From: an uncultured Prevotella sp.
Lineage (GTDB): Bacteria; Bacteroidota; Bacteroidia; Bacteroidales; Bacteroidaceae
NCBI GenBank assembly: GCA_947095945.1
Contig: CAMUQM010000012.1
Coordinates: forward strand, 1-22,122
Length of the DNA stretch: 22,122 nucleotides
Direction: 5' to 3'
Shown here: piece by piece, positions 1 through 5,718 of the stretch
Numbering within the stretch: position 1 is the first letter of the stretch
How the letters are laid out: every line of letters starts with the position of its first letter
Translations under genes and position numbers: made by a program
The notes under the pieces: model-generated
Told to the model about the DNA's origin: nothing
The model's database searches: none
The model's input: only the letters and a program-made list of their open reading frames with translations

Positions 1-215
1 GGATCAACCATTCTACCCAAATATCCAGTTGCTGAACGTGCAATAACACTACCAGCAACCATTGTTTCAGAAGCTACGTTGAAGGTGTCTGCCTTTATAG
101 AAAGTTTGTCGCCATTGTCAATAAGTGAGCCTCCAAGGGTATCTGTTGTATCATCACATGATACCATTCCTATACAAGCTGCAAGCATACAAGCTGCAAT
201 GAATTTCCTTTTCAT
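1..215 (-). CDS. DUF4270 family lipoprotein, N-terminal part (runs off the window)
   Basis: The reading frame starts at the ATG at 215 and stays open to the window edge, giving about 71 residues. It begins MKRKFIAACMLAACIGMVSC followed by DD, a short hydrophobic signal ending in a Cys, as in Bacteroidetes lipoproteins, although the lipobox is loose. The following TLGGSL, DKLSIKADTFNV and TGYLGRMVDP stretches match my memory of DUF4270 surface lipoproteins, whose function is not known. It begins 33 nt after the stop of the GT5-like gene on the same strand and is probably co-transcribed with it. Family membership rests on remembered motifs. The C-terminal part cannot be assessed. Confidence 0.8.
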   Translation of the reverse strand, partial: MKRKFIAACMLAACIGMVSCDDTTDTLGGSLIDNGDKLSIKADTFNVASETMVAGSVIARSATGYLGRMVD

Positions 216-248
216 TTAGAATTTCTTAATTGTATAAATCTAAGAATC

Positions 249-1058
249 TTAGAACAATTTGTTATAAAATTCTGAATACTTTTCTTTTAGTTCAGCATCA
301 TCGATTGCATGTTCCAAAAGCTGCTTATCGTTTGTCTTAGCATAGTTGATAAGATCTGCGTGAGCTTTGTCGCTGGTACCAATGACACCGTCTGAATAAT
401 CAATAGCCAGTTTACCTAATTCCATGAAATCAAAGTCATCACTATAGTTCTTTAAGTGCTTAGCTTTTGCCTCACGGAACTCAAGACAATGCTTAAAGTT
501 CGTTCCCAAGCTATCTTGTGGCTGATCTGCAAAGATTGAAGTTACAACTTTTGAATTAGCAAATTGTGGCTCATCTTTGTAGGCAGTCTTTACATAGAAT
601 GGGATAACTGAAGACATCCAACCCTGACAATGAATCACATCTGGAGCCCATCTTAGTTTTTTTACTGTTTCCAGTACGCCTCTTGCAAAGAAGATTGCGC
701 GCTCACCATTATCAGGATAGTCGTTACCCAATTTGTCCTTTGTCATTGCAGGACGTTTCTGGAAGTAATCTTCATTATCAATGAAATAAACCTGTATACG
801 TGTCTGCGGAATACTTGCCACCTTGATAATCAATGGATGGTCTGTATCGTCTATAATCAAGTTCATACCTGAAAGGCGAATAACCTCGTGCAATTGCCCT
901 CTGCGTTCATTTATATTTCCCCATCTTGGCATGAATGTTCGGATTTCAAATCCAGCTTCTTGCATAATGTGTGGCATTTCTGAGCCATAGAACGACATCT
1001 CTGTCTCAGGCACGTAAGGCATGATTTCTTGATTAACAAATAATACTTTTTTTCCCAT
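249..1058 (-). CDS. Half-length GT5 (glycogen/starch synthase-like) protein, probably without the donor-binding half
   Basis: The 269 residues align in order with the N-terminal half of GT5 glycogen/starch synthases: a KVLFVNQEIMPYV start, a region ending NGERAIFFARGVLE, and PDVIHCQGWMSSVIPFYVK at about residues 139-157. Full-length enzymes are about 470-500 residues. The C-terminal GT-B domain that holds most of the ADP-glucose site is absent, and the frame ends in a clean stop. The usual KxGGL loop near the N-terminus is replaced by an acidic stretch (PETEMSFYG), and the usual HDW motif reads CQGW at 144-147. Both changes argue against normal synthase activity. It is usually annotated 'glycogen/starch synthase' in Bacteroidetes. 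A non-catalytic or altered role is my inference. It lies divergent to panC and upstream of the DUF4270 lipoprotein gene. Confidence 0.8.
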   Translation of the reverse strand: MGKKVLFVNQEIMPYVPETEMSFYGSEMPHIMQEAGFEIRTFMPRWGNINERRGQLHEVIRLSGMNLIIDDTDHPLIIKVASIPQTRIQVYFIDNEDYFQKRPAMTKDKLGNDYPDNGERAIFFARGVLETVKKLRWAPDVIHCQGWMSSVIPFYVKTAYKDEPQFANSKVVTSIFADQPQDSLGTNFKHCLEFREAKAKHLKNYSDDFDFMELGKLAIDYSDGVIGTSDKAHADLINYAKTNDKQLLEHAIDDAELKEKYSEFYNKLF

Positions 1059-1141
1059 TCTTTATGTTAGAATTTTTGTTTCTGCAATTACTGCAAGCAA
1101 ACGCATAGAATGTAGTTTTTTCTTGGCGCAGCTTATCTTTT

Positions 1142-1150
1142 GCAAAGGTA
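1142..1150 (-). promoter_or_regulatory. Bacteroidetes -7 box for the GT5-like/DUF4270 genes
   Basis: On the minus strand this reads TACCTTTGC, a perfect TAnnTTTG(C) -7 element. I see no convincing -33 TTTG at the expected distance. It implies a leader of roughly 75-80 nt before the ATG at 1058. Confidence 0.6.
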
Positions 1151-1211
1151 CGAAAAAAAAATGAGACAGCTCTCGCTTTCGACTGAAAACAAATAAAAAG
1201 TAGGCTATGTT

Positions 1212-1263
1212 GAGATTATTTAATTAAAATCTCGTCTATTTAATTATTTTGTTGTTACTTTGC
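1212..1263 (+). promoter_or_regulatory. panC promoter region with an upstream imperfect palindrome
   Basis: TTACTTTGC at 1255-1263 fits the Bacteroidetes -7 consensus with one mismatch (TT for TA) and lies 24 nt before the panC ATG at 1287. About 20 bp upstream, 1212-1233 is an imperfect palindrome: GAGAT and ATCTC arms around a TTTAATTAAA core, with a 2-nt bulge. It could be an operator for panCD, but AT-rich palindromes arise easily by chance. Confidence 0.4.
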
Positions 1264-1286
1264 AGCGATTTAAATTTTAGTGACTG

Positions 1287-2138
1287 ATGAAAGTTATCCA
1301 AAAGATTGTTGAACTTCAGAACGAACTATTCTCTTGTCGTAAGGAAAACAAAACTATTGGATTGGTTCCTACGATGGGTGCGTTGCATGATGGTCATGCA
1401 TCACTTGTGAAGCAAAGTGTCAAAGAGAATGATGTAACAGTCGTTTCTGTTTTTCTTAATCCTACCCAGTTTAATGATAAGGGTGATTTAGAACGCTATC
1501 CTCGTACATTGGAGGCTGATTGCCAGCTTATTGAAAATTGTGGAGCAGACTATGTTTTTGCTCCTTCTGTTGAGGAAGTCTACCCTAAACCTGATAATCG
1601 TCATTATGAGTTTCCGCCACAATCAACGGTGATGGAGGGTGCAAAGCGCCCCGGTCATTTTAATGGTGTTTGTCAAGTTGTCAGTAGGTTATTCTATATA
1701 GTTCATCCAAATAAAGCCTATTTCGGTGAGAAGGATTGGCAGCAGATAGCTGTTATAAAACGTCTTGTTGATTTTATCGGCATGAAGGATGAACTCACGA
1801 TAGTAGAATGTCCGATTGTACGTGAAGCAGATGGTTTAGCCATGAGTTCACGCAATATGCTTTTGACAGCGGAAGAACGTGCTATTGCACCGAAGATATA
1901 CGAAGTCCTAAGTCAGAGTATTGAGTATTCTAAGACTCATAGTGTTGCTGAAACTTATGAAAGAGTCATTGTAGACATCAATGCTGTTGACGGACTTGAG
2001 GTTGAATATTTTGAGATTGTAGATGGCAACACACTTCTTGAAGTGAACACATGGGAAGCGTATGTTGTTGGTTGTATTACAGTTTATTGTGGTCATACAC
2101 CTATTCGACTTATCGACCACATAAAGTATAGAGGATAA
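1287..2138 (+). CDS. panC: Pantothenate synthetase (pantoate--beta-alanine ligase)
   Basis: This cytoplasmic enzyme joins pantoate and beta-alanine with ATP to make pantothenate, the CoA precursor. The 283 residues are the normal family length. The nucleotidyltransferase HxGH motif is HDGH at 34-37 within VPTMGALHDGH, NPTQF follows at 58-62, GEKDWQQ at 147-153, and the KMSKS-like loop is AMSSRN at 185-190. All are characteristic of PanC. The ATG at 1287 lies just after a candidate -7 box. panD follows 9 nt after the stop on the same strand, so the two form an operon supplying both substrate and ligase. Confidence 0.97.
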   Translation: MKVIQKIVELQNELFSCRKENKTIGLVPTMGALHDGHASLVKQSVKENDVTVVSVFLNPTQFNDKGDLERYPRTLEADCQLIENCGADYVFAPSVEEVYPKPDNRHYEFPPQSTVMEGAKRPGHFNGVCQVVSRLFYIVHPNKAYFGEKDWQQIAVIKRLVDFIGMKDELTIVECPIVREADGLAMSSRNMLLTAEERAIAPKIYEVLSQSIEYSKTHSVAETYERVIVDINAVDGLEVEYFEIVDGNTLLEVNTWEAYVVGCITVYCGHTPIRLIDHIKYRG

Positions 2139-2147
2139 TAAGAAAAG

Positions 2148-2492
2148 ATGCTAATAGAAGTATTAAAAAGTAAGTTGCACTGTGCCACTGTCACAGAGGC
2201 AAATCTTCATTATATGGGTAGTATTACCATTGATGAAGACTTATTGGAAGCTGCTAATATGATAGCAGGTGAGAAGGTTCAAATTGTCAATAATAACAAC
2301 GGTGAACGCTTTGAGACGTATATTATTAAAGGAGATCGTGGCTCTGGTTGTATCTGTCTTAATGGTGCAGCAGCACGTAAGGTTGTCGTTGGTGATGAGG
2401 TAATTATCATTTCTTATGCGCTGATGGATTTTGAAGAAGCAAAAACTTTCAAGCCTTCAGTTGTATTTCCTAAGGAAGGAAACAGACTGTAA
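2148..2492 (+). CDS. panD: Aspartate 1-decarboxylase proenzyme
   Basis: PanD decarboxylates L-aspartate to beta-alanine, the second substrate of PanC. It is made as a proenzyme that self-cleaves between Gly24 and Ser25 to form the pyruvoyl group. Here YMGSITID places G24-S25 exactly at the expected positions. Further family residues are also in register: Lys9, Arg54, Tyr58 and Asn72 (in CLNGAAAR). The length of 114 residues is close to the usual 115-130. It lies 9 nt after panC and shares its operon. All visible active-site residues are intact, so it should be functional. Confidence 0.97.
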   Translation: MLIEVLKSKLHCATVTEANLHYMGSITIDEDLLEAANMIAGEKVQIVNNNNGERFETYIIKGDRGSGCICLNGAAARKVVVGDEVIIISYALMDFEEAKTFKPSVVFPKEGNRL

Positions 2493-2512
2493 ACAGATAG
2501 AAAATAGTATCA

Positions 2513-2534
2513 GTCAGAGGATTAATCCTTTGAC
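2513..2534. repeat. 22-bp near-perfect palindrome after panD
   Basis: GTCAGAGGA and TCCTTTGAC arms flank a TTAA centre. The only deviation from perfect symmetry is one G/T position, which would be a G-U pair in plus-strand RNA. It begins 21 nt after the panD stop. No T-run follows directly, so alone it is not a classical terminator. It could be an operator, a 3' UTR hairpin, or part of the structured region that follows. Confidence 0.6.
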
Positions 2535-2573
2535 TTAGTAAGTGTAGGACGTAGAGTCCTTACTTTTATAAGC

Positions 2574-2690
2574 ACACAATTACATTTCGCCTTTCAACGT
2601 AAGGCAAGGAGGTTATTTATTAATAAGGTGTAACTTAATAATAAATAGTCATCTTTTCTACTTTGAAAAGAAATGTGATTGTGTTTTTTA
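2574..2690 (+). ncRNA. Candidate structured RNA or composite 3' UTR terminator of panCD
   Basis: Hand folding of the plus strand gives four stems. P1 is 15 bp closing the element (2574-2588 with 2670-2684, one wobble). P2 is GCCTT/AAGGC (2589-2593 with 2601-2605). P3 is 9+4 bp around one mismatch (2614-2627 with 2634-2647, loop GTGTAA). P4 is CTTTTC/GAAAAG (2653-2658 with 2665-2670, sharing its last base with P1). The 3' arm of P1 runs into six T's (2684-2689), as in an intrinsic terminator. No promoter is evident between panD and this element, so a panCD 3' UTR is the simplest reading. An independent small RNA or a small inverted-repeat element is possible. There is no ORF here. The fold was not computed. 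Confidence 0.4.
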
Positions 2691-2713
2691 TTTTATATCT
2701 TTAGGCACTATTC

Positions 2714-2748
2714 AAAAAAGTGAGGGTATGTCGCAATGACACACCCTC
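2714..2748 (-). terminator. Intrinsic terminator of the decarboxylase operon
   Basis: On the minus strand GAGGGTGTGTC pairs with GACATACCCTC across a 5-nt loop (2733-2737), giving 11 bp with one G-U, followed directly by CTTTTTT (complement of 2714-2720). It lies about 50 nt past the stop of the biotin carrier gene. It faces the panCD 3' region, so the two convergent units are separated here. Confidence 0.85.
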
Positions 2749-2797
2749 TTAAGAAAATGATAATAGCCTCAGCGACAAATGTCAACTGATAGCTGAA

Positions 2798-3226
2798 TTA
2801 TTCAATAACAACCAATGGGTCGTCCTCAAGCACAGCCTGACCGACCTTCACGGCAATAGCAGTTACCTTGCCATCCTTTTCAGCTTCGATGTTGTTCTGC
2901 ATCTTCATAGCCTCGAGGACAACAACTGTATCGCCTGCCTTCACTTCCTGACCAACAGTCACCTCAACAGATGTGATGGTTCCGGGTAGTGGAGCCTTAA
3001 CAGCTGCAGAACTGTTGATAGCAACAGCAGGAGCAGCCTCCTCACTTGCCTCAGCAGCAGCTGGCTTACCAAGCTCAACCTTCTTCTTCTCAGGTTCAGC
3101 AGGCTGTTCCATTTGTACTGCATACTGCTCACCGTTGACAGTTACTTCTGCAACATTCTCGGCATTAATCTCACCAATCTCGACTTTATATTCCTTGCCG
3201 TCGATAGTATATTTGAATTCTTTCAT
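2798..3226 (-). CDS. Biotin carboxyl carrier subunit of an acyl-CoA decarboxylase/carboxylase
   Basis: This 142-residue protein has an N-terminal segment (MKEFKYTIDGKEYKVEI), a Pro/Ala/Glu-rich flexible linker at about 42-76, and a C-terminal biotinyl domain from about 77. The biotin attachment motif EAMKM lies at 105-109, making Lys108 the modified residue, and VKAPLPGTITSVEV opens the domain as usual. It would carry CO2 on biotin between the carboxyltransferase and its partner. It is the last gene of the operon: it starts 9 nt after the small-subunit stop and is followed by a terminator. It corresponds to the gamma subunit of methylmalonyl-CoA decarboxylase or to a BCCP of an acyl-CoA carboxylase. 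Sequence alone does not decide which. Confidence 0.93.
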   Translation of the reverse strand: MKEFKYTIDGKEYKVEIGEINAENVAEVTVNGEQYAVQMEQPAEPEKKKVELGKPAAAEASEEAAPAVAINSSAAVKAPLPGTITSVEVTVGQEVKAGDTVVVLEAMKMQNNIEAEKDGKVTAIAVKVGQAVLEDDPLVVIE

Positions 3227-3235
3227 TGTTGTCTA

Positions 3236-3385
3236 TTATGGTTTCTTTGTCATTATCTCGAACTTAGCATCCCACATTGTCTGCTTTGGCAGAATAGTGA
3301 TAACGCCCGGCTCGTTATCGTGAACATTGTTTCCGGCAAACTCATAGAGTGCCATTGCAATAGCTGCATATACGTTTTTATCCAT
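3236..3385 (-). CDS. 49-aa small subunit-like protein in the decarboxylase operon
   Basis: A 49-residue frame, beginning MDKNVYAAIAMALYEF and ending WDAKFEIMTKKP, lies between the carboxyltransferase and biotin carrier genes. Its start is supported by a strong AAGGAGG Shine-Dalgarno (3395-3401) 9 nt upstream, 17 nt of spacing after the mmdA stop, and a 9-nt gap to the next ATG. The pattern AAIxxAL followed by VITI and then W with a short tail recalls the C-terminal segment of the small delta/epsilon subunits of sodium-pumping decarboxylases (AAIxxxL, then I.., then W..AGR). That link is inference from pattern. No membrane segment is present. Its size makes it easy for gene callers to miss. 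Confidence 0.75.
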   Translation of the reverse strand: MDKNVYAAIAMALYEFAGNNVHDNEPGVITILPKQTMWDAKFEIMTKKP

Positions 3386-3394
3386 AGTTGCGTG

Positions 3395-3401
3395 CCTCCT
3401 T
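3395..3401 (-). promoter_or_regulatory. Strong Shine-Dalgarno of the 49-aa gene
   Basis: The minus strand reads AAGGAGG 9 nt before the ATG at 3385. Most other starts in this window have no clear SD, so this site decides the start and suggests a need for high or uncoupled translation of the small subunit. Confidence 0.8.
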
Positions 3402-3402
3402 A

Positions 3403-4968
3403 TTACATTGGCATACAGCCATGCTTCTTAGCTGGTAAGTCTTGCTTCTTATGAGCCAACTGAGCCAAGCCACGGCAGATGCGGAAACGAGTGTTGCGTG
3501 GTTCGATAACATCGTCGATATAGCCGAATTGTGCTGCCTGATATGGATTAGCAAACTTCTCTGAGTACTCCTCTTCCTTTTCAGCGAGGAACTGCTTAAC
3601 GTCGCCACCCTGATCCTTAACTTCCTTAGCTTCTCTACCACAGAGAACGGCAACAGCACCTGATGCACCCATAACGGCAATCTCTGCACTTGGCCATGCG
3701 AAGTTGAGGTCAGAACGGAGCTGCTTACAACCCATAACGATATGTGAACCACCGTAGCTCTTACGCAGTGTGATAGTAATCTTTGGAACTGTAGCCTCAC
3801 CATAAGCATAGAGCAACTGTGCACCGTGAAGGATAACAGCGTTGTATTCCTGACCAGTACCTGGGAGGAAGCCCGGTACATCAACAAGTGAAACAATAGG
3901 AATATTGAAAGCATCGCAGAAACGAACGAAGCGCGCACCCTTACGGCTTGCGTTTACGTCCAATACACCAGCGTAAGCTGATGGCTGGTTAGCTACGATA
4001 CCAACGCTCTGACCATTGAAACGTGCGAAACCAGTGATGATGTTCTTAGCAAACTTTGGCTGAACCTCGAAGAACTCTCCGTTGTCTGTTACAGCCTGAA
4101 TTACCTTGTACATATCGTATGCTTGGTTTGGGTCGTCTGGGATAATCTCGTTCAAGAGGTCTTCCTTACGGTCGATAGGGTCGGTGCACTCTATGCGTGG
4201 TGCTTCCTCACGGTTGTTTGAAGGAATGTAAGAGAGGAGCTTCTTGATAAGATCCATTGCCTCTTCCTCAGTCTTAGCTGTAAAGCTTGTCACACCACTC
4301 TTTGAAGCATGAACGCTTGCGCCACCGAGGTGCTCAGCATCAATATCTTCACCAGTTACGGTCTTCACCACCTTAGGACCAGTCAAGAACATGTAACTTG
4401 TTTGCTCTTTCATGATGATGAAATCTGTTAGTGCAGGAGAGTAAACTGCACCACCGGCACATGGACCAAGGATGCTTGAAATCTGTGGGATAACGCCAGA
4501 AGCGAGGATGTTACGCTCGAAGATTTCGCCGTAACCTGCCAAAGCAGAGATACCCTCCTGAATACGTGCGCCACCAGAGTCGTTCATACAGATGACTGGT
4601 GCACCGTTGGTCATAGCCATATCCATTACCTTGCAGATCTTCTGAGCCATTGTTTCAGAAAGTGAACCTCCGTTTACGGTGAAGTCCTGCGCATAGAGGT
4701 AGACGAGGCGCCCATCGATTGTTGCAGAACCAGCAACAACGCCATCACCGAGGTACTGCTTCTTCTCCATACCGAAGTTATGACAACGATGGAGTTTGAA
4801 CATATCGTATTCCTCGAAGCTGCCCTTATCAACCAGCATTTCAATACGCTCACGTGCAGTATACTTTCCGCGCTCATGCTGCTTGTCGATGGCCTTCTGA
4901 CCACCACCTAAGCGTGCCAACTCGCGCTTCTCCACGAGTGCCTTGATCTTTTCTGTTTGCTTACTCAT
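3403..4968 (-). CDS. mmdA: Methylmalonyl-CoA decarboxylase alpha / acyl-CoA carboxylase carboxyltransferase subunit
   Basis: The 521 residues fit the carboxyltransferase family shared by MmdA, PccB and related subunits (about 510-520). The crotonase-like N domain contains NDSGGARIQEG and GPCAGGAVYSPALTDF. The C domain contains GFLPGTGQEYNAVILHGAQLL and TITLRKSYGGSHIVMG. It would transfer carboxyl groups between methylmalonyl-CoA (or propionyl-CoA) and biotin on the carrier encoded two genes downstream. In Prevotella-like fermenters this fits the succinate-propionate route, but the same fold serves propionyl-CoA carboxylase, and no biotin carboxylase or membrane beta subunit is in the window. 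It is the first gene of a three-gene operon with its own promoter. The symbol is tentative. Confidence 0.9.
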   Translation of the reverse strand: MSKQTEKIKALVEKRELARLGGGQKAIDKQHERGKYTARERIEMLVDKGSFEEYDMFKLHRCHNFGMEKKQYLGDGVVAGSATIDGRLVYLYAQDFTVNGGSLSETMAQKICKVMDMAMTNGAPVICMNDSGGARIQEGISALAGYGEIFERNILASGVIPQISSILGPCAGGAVYSPALTDFIIMKEQTSYMFLTGPKVVKTVTGEDIDAEHLGGASVHASKSGVTSFTAKTEEEAMDLIKKLLSYIPSNNREEAPRIECTDPIDRKEDLLNEIIPDDPNQAYDMYKVIQAVTDNGEFFEVQPKFAKNIITGFARFNGQSVGIVANQPSAYAGVLDVNASRKGARFVRFCDAFNIPIVSLVDVPGFLPGTGQEYNAVILHGAQLLYAYGEATVPKITITLRKSYGGSHIVMGCKQLRSDLNFAWPSAEIAVMGASGAVAVLCGREAKEVKDQGGDVKQFLAEKEEEYSEKFANPYQAAQFGYIDDVIEPRNTRFRICRGLAQLAHKKQDLPAKKHGCMPM

Positions 4969-5082
4969 AATTTGAATTTATTTTCTTATTTATAGCTTCT
5001 TATATTTTACTTTAATTCTCATTTGTAGCTTTCTGCTCATTTTTCTCTAATGGGCTAAAAAGTTCTTATAACAGAATTAAAT

Positions 5083-5091
5083 GCAAAATTA
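5083..5091 (-). promoter_or_regulatory. -7 box of the mmdA operon promoter
   Basis: The minus strand reads TAATTTTGC, matching TAnnTTTG(C) exactly, about 115 nt before the mmdA ATG. The implied leader is just over 100 nt. No -33 TTTG is visible. That area is occupied by the 5099-5122 hairpin. Confidence 0.65.
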
Positions 5092-5093
5092 CT

Positions 5094-5122
5094 AAAAAAG
5101 GTGGAGATAGTTATCTTCACCT
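5094..5122 (-). terminator. Hairpin with T-tail directly upstream of the mmdA -7 box
   Basis: AGGTGGAGAT (5099-5108) and ATCTTCACCT (5113-5122) form a 10-bp hairpin with a 4-nt loop. Read on the minus strand it has one A-C mismatch and is followed by TTTTTT (complement of 5094-5099), as an intrinsic terminator would be. On the plus strand the stem is better (G-U) but the tail is poor. It may insulate the mmdA promoter from read-through or act on the promoter itself. Confidence 0.4.
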
Positions 5123-5364
5123 CTTTAAATATTGTTAAGGTTTTATGTTTAATCGCTTCTATTTGTATCTGATTACATAGCTCTGTGGGAAAAAGATAGA
5201 GTTTAATAGACAAGAACTATCTGTAACATGTTATTATGAAATCAAATAAACTTTCATGCGTAATAGATAATTTGATGAGCAGTTCTTTCTCTTTAATTTA
5301 TTTCTCTTACTTCTGTTTTGTAATAAAAATTCAAAACTTGTAAAATTAAAGATGCTCTTTTGGC

Positions 5365-5507
5365 TTTCAATTAAGGCTTAATTGCGTTGCAGAAGATGCC
5401 TTTTTGGGGTCTAAGTAACGCCCTTTTGAAGTCTAACTAAGCACCTTTTCTTGCATTGTTTTATAACTGTTTGATAATTAATTGGTTATAGAAAAGTTTG
5501 AAAAGCC
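5365..5507. repeat. Dispersed intergenic repeat, copy A (143 bp)
   Basis: It aligns without gaps over 143 bp to 18695-18837, with about 107 identities by hand count (75%). It opens with a palindrome, CAATTAAG-G-CTTAATTG. Degenerate 22-24 bp units follow, two ending TCTAA(G/C)TAA, then a conserved GCACCTTTTCTTGCA block and TTTATAACT..TTGATAA. The unit GATGCTCTTT at 5351 just upstream suggests one more decayed unit. There is no ORF. It is the same orientation as copy B. Confidence 0.85.
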
Positions 5508-5673
5508 TTTTTTTTGAAGAAATTAAGCACTTTTCTCTCTTGTTTTTGTCATAATATTTCATTAGCATGTGTCAGCTTTTAGCGATTCTTTTCTTCATCG
5601 TTTTTAGCTTGGTTGATTGTTCTAAAAATAAGTTTATATGGTGTTTTTATTCCACTTTATTTTTATAAGCTGA

Positions 5674-5711
5674 AAAAAGGAGTTATGATTTGTGTGTCAT
5701 AACTCCTTTTT
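5674..5711 (-). terminator. Intrinsic terminator of ygiQ
   Basis: Two perfect 15-nt arms (5674-5688 and 5697-5711, core GGAGTTATGA/TCATAACTCC) surround an 8-nt loop, and the minus-strand 3' arm ends in T6. It lies 8 nt past the ygiQ stop. Because the arms are A- and T-flanked on both sides it could work in both directions. The GGAGTTATG core also occurs in the inverted repeat at 20090-20150. Confidence 0.9.
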
Positions 5712-5718
5712 GAATGTT

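Larger units (their letters stand above)
4969..5718. other. 750-bp non-coding gap between mmdA and ygiQ
   Basis: No credible ORF is present. From left to right it holds the mmdA leader and promoter (5083-5091), a hairpin (5099-5122), AT-rich sequence with nothing recognisable (about 5125-5350), dispersed repeat copy A (5365-5507), a T-rich stretch with weak similarity to the flank of copy B (to about 5565), and the ygiQ terminator (5674-5711). The size is unusual for this otherwise compact window. Confidence 0.7.

Noticed and set aside
3378..3938. 186-aa minus-strand ORF over the 3' end of mmdA
   Set aside because: It is out of frame within a well-supported carboxyltransferase gene and has no recognisable domain.
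5125..5660. 6S RNA, RNase P RNA, tmRNA or SRP RNA in the long gap
   Set aside because: None of the conserved sequence blocks of these RNAs is visible on either strand, and no promoter box was found there.
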